A DNA stretch of 64,000 bases from Chlamydomonas sphaeroides (taxonomy: Eukaryota > Chlorophyta > Chlorophyceae > Chlamydomonadales > Chlamydomonadaceae). The stretch spans positions 19,291 to 83,290 of the forward strand of contig BDDC01000234.1 of the NCBI GenBank assembly GCA_001662425.1, written 5' to 3'. A model generated the notes under the pieces. It ran no database searches and was not told where the DNA came from. It saw nothing but the letters and a program-made list of their open reading frames with translations. Each line of letters opens with the position of its first letter. The stretch's first letter is position 1. This document shows, one piece after another, positions 21,703 to 32,178 of this stretch. The translations under genes were made by a program, and so were the position numbers.

Positions 21703-24700
21703 TCAAGCGCACTTTGCCACGCCCATGGCAAAGCGCACCGACATCTTCGAGCCGTGGTGCGCGTGGCCAATGGCGGGCCGGGGCGTGGGCCCCACGGCGT
21801 GAGGCGACGACGGCAGGCCCGCTGGGGCGGCAGCGCCGTCGGCGCCACTGCCGCCGCTGGCACCGGACGAGGCCGCGCTGGAGCCCACCGCTGCGTGCTG
21901 GCTATCGGCCAGGGCTTGGGCCTCGGGCGGGGTCACGGTGCCCAGGGCCGTCTCGAAGGAAGAGCCTTCGCGGACCAGCCCCTCGCGCCCCCGCCGTACG
22001 CTGGCTTCATGCTGCCCGCTCAGCGCGCTACGCTGCACGGCGGACGTCGCCGCCTCCGGACCCTCGCTCTCGCCGCCCAGGCCCTTGCTGCCCGACGCCA
22101 GGGGGCCCGAGTTGCCCCGCTCCATCACGGTCGGCAGGCGCTTCCCGCCAGGGGACGCCGGCGGGGGCCCGGCCGTTGCAATCGCTGCCTCCAGCTCCTG
22201 GATCACCGCCGCCGTCACAGCTGCTTTGCCGGCGGCGGCGGACGCGCCGGCGCTGTCGGAGCCGCCCGACGAGCTGGCGCTGCCGGCAGTGGGGGCCTCG
22301 GCTGCCGTGGGCGCAGCTCTCCGGCGCTCGGCGGGGACGTAGGGCGCCTTGATGCGGCCCTCGCGCAGCGCCTGCCAGTCGAAGCCGCCGAACCAGGGGT
22401 GGCGCATGATGCTGACGGCGCTCTGCGGCCGCGAGCTGGGCTTAGCTGTCAGCATGCGGTTGAGCAGGTCCTGCGCAGCGGCGGGGGCGACGGGGTTGCC
22501 AGCAGGTGAGTGGGGACCGCCGGGTGCGCCGGGTCTTACCATGTCAGTGTCACGTGCGGCTTGCTAGCAGCAGCAAACACGCTTGCCCCGCCGGCGAAAC
22601 ACACACCTGCAGGTGGTGGCTGAAGCGCGGGTGCGTGGGCGGCCGCCAGCCCTTCTTCAGCATGTCCTCGGGAGTGTCCGTCACCACGCTGCCGGTCAGC
22701 ATCTGGAGGTGTGGGCGCGGGATACCGTCAGCAGTCAAGGCAACTGGAAGCACAGTAGAAGAGAGTCAAGGGATAGGTACGGTGAAACTGGCCCCCCTCC
22801 ACGGGGGCCCTGATGCCCCCGCGCACCTGGTACAACGTAGCGCCGGCGCTGAATATATCTGCGCGTGGGGTCCGGAGAGAGTGCGGGGTTGCGGCAAGGT
22901 CAGACGAGCGAGGGTACTCACAACATACGGTAGCCGCTTACAAAAGGCACAGCCACATCAGCTGACGTACGCCATCCATGCGTGGGCGCGCCAATGCCTA
23001 GCGCTTTCTAATGCGCTGAATATATCCAGCCTCACCTGCCGGGATGCCGTACGCCGACCTGCTCTTGGACGTGCCGTACGCGTACACCTCGGGCGCGATG
23101 TAACCGGTGGTGCCGCAGCAGCCCACGGTGCAGCCCGAGGCGTCCAGCGCAACCGTAAAGCCCAGGTCCGCCAGCTTGGCGGTGCCGTCGCTGGTCAGGA
23201 GCAGGTTGCCGGGCTTGATCTGGATGGGCGACATGGATGGGCGACATGGCGAGAGAGGAGAGGACGGGGCGGGACGTGATGTGGGTCAGCACTCGTGGGC
23301 GCTGCGGAATGTGGGTCGGAACCACGTGCGGCCGCAGGTATGTGGGTCGGGCGAGGGTGGGCGGTGCGAGCGTGCACGCTCGGGCCCAGGCACGGCAGGC
23401 AGGCAGCGCCGCCCCTGCTATGCTACCACAGCCTCCGCCTCACGTCTCGGTGCAGCAGGCCGTTAGCGTGCAGGAACTCCAGCGCCAGCAGCAGGCAGGC
23501 GAAGTAGTAGCGCGCAGAGGCCTCGCTCATGAGCAGCCGCTGCTTGTTGGCGCCACGGCGGTCCTTGAGCGACTGCGGCCACGGTGCAGGGCAAGCATGC
23601 AAGCGTTCGGGCGCGGCTTCGCAACCGACGCTGCGACGCCTAGCCGCTGCTGCGACGGTCGCAGGGGCAGGCGGCCGACCCACATCAACCGGCATGAGCC
23701 ATCTGAGTGCCCCGGCCCCGCTCCCGGCCTGCCAGCCCGACCCACCGCCAGCATGCCTGCCATGTCGCCGCCCTCGGCCCACTCCATGACGTAGCTGCAG
23801 TGCTCGTTGCCGTCGTCCACAAACCCAAACAGCCGCACGATGAAGGGGCAGCTCTGGCAGCGGTGCAGCTGCATCAGCTCCCGCTCCTGGTTCCAGCCCA
23901 GCGGCACGCGCTTGACGGCCACAATCAGCTGCGGCTCCGCACACGAGGAAGATACCTCCCCGCCGCGCTGCAGCGCCGCTCCCGCCGAGGCGCGCTCCGA
24001 CCCAGGGTCGTCCTCGTCCGAGCCCGATGGCGGCAAAGGCCCCAAGCTGGCGCCGCTGCTGCTGGGCGGCATGTGGTGGTGGTGCAGGTTGCCCGCCGAC
24101 GAGCCACCGCGCGTGAGCGATGGCAGATGGTAGTGCCGGCTGCTCGCGGCACCCGATGCAGAGCTGCGGCCACTTGGGCCCGCCAAGCCGCTAGCGCCAG
24201 AGCCCCGACCGGCGCCAGCGTCGCCATCCGGCTGCGCCTCGGAGCTGCCCGCGCCATCCACATCCGCCTCGAAATCCGGTGACTCGGGCGGCGGCGAGGT
24301 GGCCTCCGACTCGGCCGCAAACGGCGAGGTCGGGCCCTTGCCAGCCGAGCCCACGCCGGGTGGCATGTGCGACCCCCCAGCCGTCAGTTGCCCCACGCCG
24401 CTGGTGCTGGCACAGCGCGGCGGCGGGTGCGCGCCTCCAGGATTGTTGCTAGTGTACCCGATGCTGCTGGGCCGCCCGAAGAAGCTAGCGGACTTCACGG
24501 GGACGCGACAGAGGTTTACGGAGCCATATGCTCCCTCGCCCAGCGCCACCAGCGGCTTGATGTCCGACTGCTCCAAGCGGTCAAACCTCTCCTGGTCCTG
24601 AAAGAAGAAAAATGCGGCGGCATGGGGCGCCGTATGGGTCAGTGCATGACGCGCGGCACAGGTGCGAGCCTTGACACCGCCTATGCGCCGCCTCGACGGG

Positions 24701-25445
24701 CCCCATACATCACCCCAGCTCGATGCAACACCTGCGGCGTGGCTGGCCGCCACTGCTTGTGTGACCAGTCCTCCACTAGGAACTTGACCGCTTCGAGGTC
24801 GGTAAGGGCGCTACGGGTGCGCTCTGTGGGGGAGGATACAAGGCGAAGTCATTGCCTGCAGGAACCCAGGCCAAGCCAGGCCAGACCCTATTTCCGCTCG
24901 CTGGCGGACCATCCGCTGCTTGCTAAAACACCAGCTACGAGTAGACGGACGTCTATGCCGTCGCGCACAGCCTGACGAGGCCTCAGCAAGAAGGCGCGTG
25001 CCGACATTTAACCTCCGACGCCGTGCAGGGTCGCGCTAAGCACTCCTTGCTTGCTGGTGATAAAGAGGTGCACGCCGCAGTCAACCAGCTACTCGATACC
25101 GCGCGCTAGCCCAGTTTGCTGGCGCACCAGGCGCTAAGCGCAGCTGCGGTTGCAGCTCCCATGACGGCCATCACGAAGCTCACCCATCACAGGCTCCATG
25201 GACTGCCGCGGCGCATAGCCATCTGTGCTGGTTGACGAAGGAGGCGGCGTCGCAGGACCCCGCGTCTTCTTCGGCGAGCCCTGGGACCTCGTCGACTGCC
25301 GCGAGAGGCGCTTCCACGAGTAGCTTGCAAACTTATTTCCGCCATGGAGCGTGTCATTCGGGGTGGCGGTGCCGGAATCGGTCTCTATGTCCTCGTCGCC
25401 GCGAACCATCCCCTTTAGGGACGTCCGACTGAAGCACGCGAGCAT
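21703..25445 (-). CDS. Serine/threonine protein kinase with split N-lobe
   Basis: Eight exons in phase on the minus strand: 25445-25184, 24823-24732, 24597-23746, 23572-23444, 23219-23036, 22858-22827, 22702-22607, 22470-21703; 804 residues. Kinase landmarks in order: glycine loop GEGAYGSV (138-145), then a Ser/Gly/Pro/His-rich insertion of about 190 residues, VAVK (Lys347), RELMQLHRC with the C-helix Glu, HRD (443-445) at an exon end, IKPGNLLL, DLG (463-465) in place of DFG, GTTGYIAPEV (activation loop and APE), DIFSAGATLYQ and MRHPWF. All catalytic residues are present, so activity is expected. The subfamily is uncertain; the spacing and the TGYIAPEV motif resemble AGC/CAMK-like kinases. 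Residues 1-118 and the last 240 are Ser/Pro/Ala-rich, probably disordered and regulatory. The start ATG is 17 nt after a strong hairpin in the leader. Confidence 0.87.
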
Positions 25446-26365
25446 TCTCGCTGCGCCCTGAAGGCCTCCCCGTTAGCCGGGGAGGCCAAGAATTAGCTGG
25501 CTTGACGCATCGTATAGAGGTGACAACTAGGTTCCCGCAGCGTAAGGGTTGCGGTGGCGCTGGGTTCAGAAAAACCAAGTGAAATGGATTGGTAAGACGA
25601 CGAAATGTGCCAGAATGTGTGTGACAACATTGTGTGGAGGGGTGCCAAGTGCCCGGCACCAAGTCCATGCAACGGAATCTGCATGCGCTCCACCGCGCAG
25701 TTGCAGCTACCTTGCAGCTATCAACTGATATTTAATGCTGGAGCCCGGGCACATGTTTCATGCAAGGTGGACGCACCGCAAAGGCCGACCCGTCGTCCTG
25801 CGTGTCGCTTCACGTGCGGTGCCCGTCTGTCCCCCCGCGCGGGGCCTCAGGTCCCACGAAGACATTGGCCCTGCTGTTATCTGTGATACCTTTCCTTGCA
25901 AGTGTGGCGCAGTTCTCAGAGGGCATTGGCTTGGCAGCCATAAACACCTGCGGTACCGAGGGACTAGGCTACATACAGGAACGCCTACAGAGCGAATGGC
26001 TGATAGGCTGGAGGGGCCAGCACCAACGTCATGGACTCATGGACGTCATGGACTTCCGTGCTGCCGTTACGCACTCGGTATTTTGCCCGCACGGCTCGTG
26101 CCCCTGAAGGGGCCAGCCAACAGGAACGGGTGCATTCATCAGAGCCATGCAGGCTATGATCGACAGACGAACGCGGCCGCAAGCGCCCTGGCAGGTGCAC
26201 CGCCGTTGCCCGAATCCAACAAAAAGGGCTACAAGCCCCCAGCCCAGAGCCTATGCAGGCGTACAGCATTGACACTTAGATAGACCTGCGGCCGCATCCT
26301 GGCAGTCCGGAGAAGGCCCATTTCAGCAGTCCGCCACCTGCAACTGCGCGCCCCCGCTCCATGCC
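25446..26365. other. Kinase promoter / 5' leader region
   Basis: This is 0.92 kb between two minus-strand genes. It holds the kinase promoter and the 3' UTR of the RanBPM-like gene. Open frames on plus at 25605-26283 show no family content. Confidence 0.5.
25463..25487 (-). promoter_or_regulatory. 5' leader hairpin of the kinase mRNA
   Basis: GGCCTCCCCG (25463-25472) pairs perfectly with 25478-25487 across a 5-nt loop. On the minus strand it sits 17 nt upstream of the kinase ATG. A 10-bp, nearly all-GC stem this close to the start would be expected to slow scanning ribosomes if it is transcribed; that role is inference. Confidence 0.6.
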
Positions 26366-29300
26366 TCATGTACCGCCGGCCCCCAGCATCGCCTCCCGCA
26401 GGTCAAATACACCGCCCTGCCCGCCGTTGGCTTCGTGCAGCGTCGCCTGCACCGCCACCAGTTGACCCAGCAGCGCCTCCATCCGGCTCACCGGCCGCCC
26501 TGCGGCATCCGGCACCGGCAGCGCCGGCCGCAGCGCCAGCGGCCCCTCTCCGCCAGCTGCCGCCGCCGCCGCGGCCGAGCCGGGCCCCGGCCCCGGCCCG
26601 GCATCGGCCGCGTCCGCCAGCAGCGCCAGCACGGCGGCGTTGAGGGCGTCGGCCACAGCCTCGCGCCGCTGCTGACTCAGCAGGTGGCCCAGCGGGCTGG
26701 CCTCGGGGCTCTGGTAGGCCACCAGCGCGACCACATCCCGCAGGCCCGGCTCCAGGCAGGCGGCCGAGGAGCCGCGCAGCGCCGCCAGCGTGCCCTGCGC
26801 AAACAGCACCGCCTCCTCCACGCGGCCGGCCCTGGGCGGAGTGGCAGGCGGGCGGAGAGAAGGCGATGCGTAGAGGGGGACCAGCCACCAGAGTGCGGGG
26901 CCGTGCGGAGCGCCAGCGCACGAGCCGGGCACACGACGGGACAGTGGCATGGCAAGAGCGCAAAACATGCGGAGGGCGCGGCGCGCGCGAGGCCGCCGCT
27001 CGCGCAGACGCTGTGCCCGGGCAGCGGTCACCGCACTCCCCCTGCATGGCGGCTCAGACCGGGGGCCCCAACATCACGAGCAACAACGGCGACAACCAGA
27101 ACACCGGATGGCGCCATTTCCTGTCCCCTTAGGCTAGCGGGCTTGAGCCAGCGCGCTCACAATCCCTACACCGCACACCCCTTCCCCCGCATGCCTGCTG
27201 CGCCAGTGCGCTCTGCGCGCAACGCGTCGCGGCCGCCTGCCGCACCTGACCAGCTCGATGTACTTTTGGCAGGCCAGCTGGAAGTGCACGTCGCCGTAGC
27301 GGCCCGAGTCCGCCAGCAGCCCCGGGCAATGCTCCGCCAGCAGCGCCAGGCAGCCGTCCACGTCGCCAGACAGCAGGCAGCGCCGCAGGCTGGCGCGCAG
27401 CGGCAGCGCCGTGGCGGCGTCGCCTTGGGGCGAGCAGCCGCCACCGCCGCCGGCGCTGAGCCCCAAGCCCGGCGTGGAGCTCGACGCGCCGGTGCCGTTG
27501 GCGGCGCTGCGGCACAGCGGCAGCGGCGCACACGGTGCCGCATGAGTGCGAGTTGCGGGGGCGACGCGGGTGGCAGCGGAGGTGCCAGGCAGGCGCAACG
27601 GTGTGTCGCGGGCGCAGCAGCTTGTCCGGCGCCCGCCGGCCAGCTCACCCTGCGCCGTCGGGCTGCGACGCGGGCGCCAGGCCCGCGGCCTCGTCAAAGG
27701 CCCGCAGCGTGGCCTCGTAGCCGCAGTGCAGCAGGTACTGGCGCACCAGCTGGTGGGTGGTGCCGGGGGCGACCGGGATCCTGGGGGAGGGGAGAAGTAG
27801 CCGTTGGGGGCGTGGGCAGGGCCGTGGCGAGGTGGGCGGCGGGGCGCGGGCGGCAGGGCTGTGCGCAGCTGTGAAAAGTGCCGGCATCAGGGCATACGTC
27901 ATTGTAGGGGTGTTGCACAAGGTGCTGCGCGGCTCCACACGCACCTGGCAACGGCGGCCCGCTGTGCCGCCTTCTCCTCCGCCAGCATGCCCTGCAAGGA
28001 GCATAACACGGGAGAAGTTGTTGCAGGCGTGACTGGCAAATGAGACGGGCAACGCGCTCGCGCTGCGCGTGATCGGCTGCACCTAGCCCCCGGCTGGCCC
28101 TGTTATGATAATACCGCCGCTCCAGTATCAATGCCCCCCGGACAATGCGGCCGAAAGTGCCCACTGACCTCGAGGTCAAACACCCAGGGCTTGTGACCGA
28201 AGTTCACGGTCACCATCTCGCCCTTGCTGTGGGGGTACCGACACGGACAGCGGCACACGGCGTTTTAGAGTCTGTAGGCTGCGCTGCAGTGCCGATCGCT
28301 TGCCGATCATGTTGCGGCGACAAGGAACATCGGCATGGCGGGGATACGGAACGGCGTTCCTCGCGACCCCTGGGTCGGACGCCTACCCTCCTGCTGCTCG
28401 CACAGCGCCCACTAGCCCGCAGCAAGCAAGCAATCGACACATATACACATGGTGACACAGTGACCAACAACCCGGGGACGCTGACACCATCTGAACTCAA
28501 CGCACAGAAACCCGTGGGCAGGCGTTGCCAGCCAGTGTGGGCTCCCCAGCTTCGGTGGAGCGTGCGGGTAAGCCCCGCACCATCCCGGCTGTGGTGGTGC
28601 CGCACCTGTGCAGGCCGACCGTGGGGTACACCCCCGCGCGCACGGGCCGGTGCGCCACCTTGAGCTTGGTGCCGTTTTTGCTGCGAGGACAGCAGGGGGG
28701 CACGGGTCACAGCTGAGCACCAGCCGTAAGGGGTGCGAGCAGGCCCCGAGCACCTAGCTGTCCGGTCCCTCTTCAGTGGGCCGGCTGCAGGGGCCAGGTT
28801 GGCAGCGGCGTCTCACGTGAAGAAGAGCTCCTGGCGGCCCAGGTGGATACCGGCGCCCACGGTGTCGCCCGCGCTGAAGGTGGGACCTGCGCCACAGCCA
28901 AACAAAGTAGTATCAGCGCAAGGTGGAGCGCAGACTACTCGACAGGCGCAACGCCACCCTCCTACCGTAGTCCTCGCCCATGCCGCTGCCGATAAACTGC
29001 GGTGCCCGGACAAAGGGCGTGTTTGCGGCGTCAGTTGGTAGGCCACCCGCCTGCACCAAGCGCGCGGCCCGGGCACGCACCTTCTTGCCGTCGTCCCCAT
29101 GGTAGCCGAACGACCCCACCTCCCAGCTGCGGCAACGCATTGGGCGGAGGGGCGGGATTGAAGGCCCTTGCAGTCACGCGTGTGCAGGTTGCGAAGGCCT
29201 GCCTGGGCCTACCCTGGTTGCCGGGTCAGCTTGAACGTGCGGTCAGCGAAGCCGATAGCAATCTTTCCGCTCATCCCCGCGTCCAGGATGGTAATCTCAT

Positions 29301-29607
29301 AGTAATACACCGCACACGTTGATGGGACTGGGTGGTTGGCTTGGATGGCGCCCTGTGAACGTGCACGGCCAGGGTGACCAAGGGCGGGTCCGCACGGTGT
29401 TTAGGGTTCACGTCCCCAAGCGCTCTGGGCGAAGCTTAGCGGCGTTTCTGCGATTCCCTTTCCTGCGGGTTACTCCTGTCAGCGGCTACTCACAACGTCA
29501 TTATTGTGTCTGGCATCGTTAACGTAGCGGACGGTCAGCTTGTCTCGCAGCTCTAGTCCGTGCCCTTGACGTGCGCTGCTCAGCTCGCTGGGCCAGGGCT
29601 GCGACAT
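26366..29607 (-). CDS. RanBPM-like SPRY-LisH-CTLH-CRA protein (GID/CTLH complex scaffold)
   Basis: Ten exons on the minus strand: 29607-29494, 29352-29213, 29126-28966, 28886-28817, 28680-28606, 28226-28169, 27991-27945, 27780-27649, 27506-27246, 26831-26366; 507 residues, every junction in phase. Domain order is that of RanBP9/10: LTVRY and ANHPVPSTCAVYYYEIT opening a SPRY domain (about 20-205, with SFGYHGDDG and YPTVGLHS), LisH (HQLVRQYLLHCGYEATLRAFD, about 229-249), CTLH (LLSGDVDGCLALLAEHCPGLL) and a C-terminal CRA segment (VEEAVLFAQG to VADALNAAVLALL). By family knowledge it scaffolds the multisubunit CTLH/GID E3 ubiquitin ligase. A long Gly/Ala/Pro linker interrupts the CRA region (encoded near 26560-26620), and a Ser/Gly-rich linker precedes CTLH. 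Exon 1 was found by family continuity; its ATG (29607) heads a 38-codon exon. Confidence 0.91.
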
Positions 29608-29923
29608 GCTGCTACTGTCAGAGTAAAGAGAAGGCCCATGCACAACTCAGCGTGCCATTATCAGGCCGTATCGTGGACTTTGTATGCAGCGTTTACAATT
29701 GCGATGCACAGTACAAATCTGTTGTGTTGCGGCAGCGACGGGGGCTGGGGACGTCAGCGCCCATGAAGCATCGCAACTCCATTCAATAGTCCAGGATTTG
29801 CCAAGCGACACCATTATCACAACACACTAAGCTATTTGATTGCACTCCCACAGCCCTCGGACGACTTGACGCAGACCTCCCTACACGCAACATCTGTCGC
29901 TCGCTGTGTGCAGCGAAACTGTG
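29608..29923. promoter_or_regulatory. Divergent promoter between RanBPM-like and TMEM14 genes
   Basis: The two start codons are 316 bp apart head to head. No exon is supported inside, so the interval must carry both promoters and leaders. GC content drops relative to flanking exons. Confidence 0.55.
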
Positions 29924-31643
29924 ATGGCGCCCAGCGGAGAGGTCCACATGGATTTGGCGTTCTGCGCGCTGACTAGCCTCGGAGGGATCGTGGGCTACGT
30001 CAAGAAGGGCTCCCTTCCATCGGTGAGGCATCGCGCGGGGGGGGGGGCGCCTGCGGAACCAACCAGTCAGGACCCGGCCTGGCTGAGCTTCTCACGCGTC
30101 GCAATGTGCGCTAGTATACACCGGGGTGGTGTGGATAGACGTCAGCCGCGTAGTGCTGGGCGGCTGGGTCTCCACATATGGGTCGTGGCGCTTGTGCCAC
30201 CCTGCGCGGGGTCCAGCGCGCGGAGTGGCGTGCGTAGCGCCCGGGCCCCGGGAGCCTGGCCACCACCCTGTCTTGCTTCGCTCCATCCGTGGCCGCTAGC
30301 CGCATGCGTCATCAACGCTAACAATAACGTCTCAACAACGTACGGGTTTCAAACCGCACGGCTGCAGAGGCGGTGTCAAGCGTGGCGCCCACCACGGACG
30401 AGTGGGCCCCATCCGGAATGGGAAAAAGCGTTACCCCCAACCAGTCATTCATATAGGACTGCCGACCGCCCCCACCAATTAGGCTACTTCAGTTTGAGGC
30501 GTTGCTTGTACAGGCGCCCACCACCCTCTCAACTAGCGCTCTACGTGCCGGCACTCGTTTGGGACGCGACCCCTGGTCCCTTCACCCGGACTTGGCCGGG
30601 GCACGCTTGAATGCAAAGGAATGACCGGCCCCCCGAGCCCCGGCTTCGCGCTAGCAGAACCCTACGGCCTCTATCGCAACAGCCGCCGCTGAACGTCAGG
30701 CACGGCCAGGAGGCAGGGCCCGCCCTCCCTGCCCACTCAGCCCCTGACGCCGCGATGCTTCCGCTTAGCATCGCCAGCCGAGGCCGAGCTCGGTTGCTTG
30801 CCGCGGCCGCCGCCGCCGCCCCCGCTGCCGCTCGGCCCCGGCGCGGAGGTGGCGGCGGCGGCGAGCCCGCCCCGGCCCCCTCCGTCAGAGCGCGCTTGCC
30901 GCGACTGCGGCCGCTGCCGCCGCCCGGCCCCGGCCCTTCGCCGCCGCCCTCGCCACCCCCGTCGCCGCCCTCCCCGTGCGAACTCAACCCCAATGCCTCA
31001 CATCCCGCCCCATGCCGCGCCCCATCCCCATTCTGGTCCGGGTCCGCGTCCCCATGCCACCTCGCCCCAACCAGTTAGGCCAACCGTTCGGCAGGTGGTC
31101 GCAACCAGTTCGGCCCCCCTGTTTCCCTGATCCTCAGCTCATCGGCGGCCTAACCTTTGGAGCTGCATACGGAGCCACAGCGTACATCATCCAGGTGCGA
31201 GCGGGGAGCCGTGAGGCAGCAGTTGCCACGCTGCTACACCCCTCGGCCGCTTCCGTGCTGGTCCGCTTAACGCTACGCCTCGCTAACCCGCCGCCTCTTG
31301 CCATGCGCGCCTGTCTTCCCTCCCCGCCAGCAGAACAACGACGCGTTCCTAGGGCACAGCGTTGGCTGCGCCACGTCGGCCGTACTTGCCACCGTCATGG
31401 GCATGCGGCTCGCCAAGACGAAGAAGGTGAGAAACATAAAGCCGTACGGCACTTGCTCGTGATCATGTAGCGCATCGATAGATGACGTCTGCCTTGAGCG
31501 AAATGCACAACTCTACACGCGGACTCACAAGCTCTGCTTGGCTTGCCTCTGCTCCCCACCAGGTCATGCCTGCGGGTCTTCTCGCGGGCACTGGCGCACT
31601 GGGATTCCTGTATCACGCTAACAAGGCCTACCAGTGGTCATGA
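29924..31643 (+). CDS. TMEM14 / FAX-family small membrane protein
   Basis: Four exons: 29924-30022, 31138-31194, 31331-31426 and 31563-31643; 110 residues. Four hydrophobic segments are visible: LAFCALTSLGGIVGYVKKGSL, LIGGLTFGAAYGATAYII, GCATSAVLATVMGMR and PAGLLAGTGALGFLYH. The MGMR and MPAGLLAG motifs are typical of TMEM14 proteins; the plant relatives include the fatty-acid exporters (FAX). There is no transit peptide from the ATG at 29924, so an endomembrane or outer-organelle location is more likely than the plastid inner envelope. The first intron is unusually long (1115 bp) and contains a GC-rich open frame that might be an alternative first exon. Exon 3 has a CAGCAG tandem acceptor (31328-31333), allowing an optional Gln. 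Confidence 0.82.
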
Positions 31644-32178
31644 GCTTCCGTCACTGGTTAAGAGACGCATTTTGCACGGTGGCAGGAATGTGGCGCAATC
31701 AAGTGGCGGTAGCGGCGGAGCTGGGGGATCGGCGCGGGTGTGCGTGCAGACCCTCGGGTCTGTGGCCAGCACCACGCCAGTTGTTTGCTCAAGAGCTGCT
31801 GAATTGCCTTACCTCTATTATAATGGCTGATGCGCGATGCTCGGTCGTCCTATGTGCGCTTGATGCGAGCGCAGGCAGCTCGGAGTTTGCCTGTGGTGCA
31901 ATTGCAACTGCAAGGGCTATGTACAGCAGTTGAGAAGACGCCTTGAGCGGGCAAAGAGCGGGCAGAATGTGCCTTCGCTCACGAGCAAGTGCACGATCGC
32001 ACCCGCGCGTCTCCAACCTCCGCCGTTCTCGCGCAAGACCTACTTTTAGGCACCTCAGCGTGCCGACACATTCAATACACAGTCACCCAAGTGGACCTGC
32101 CCTCTGCTCGCTGTTGTGCCATACGATCGGACCGTCGGCGTTCTTTATTCCTTCCCTGAGCCACTCACCGTCGCAACC
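31644..32178. other. Intergenic between TMEM14 and pyrophosphatase genes
   Basis: This is 535 bp between two co-oriented genes, and should hold the 3' UTR of the first and the promoter of the second. No exon is supported. Confidence 0.5.
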
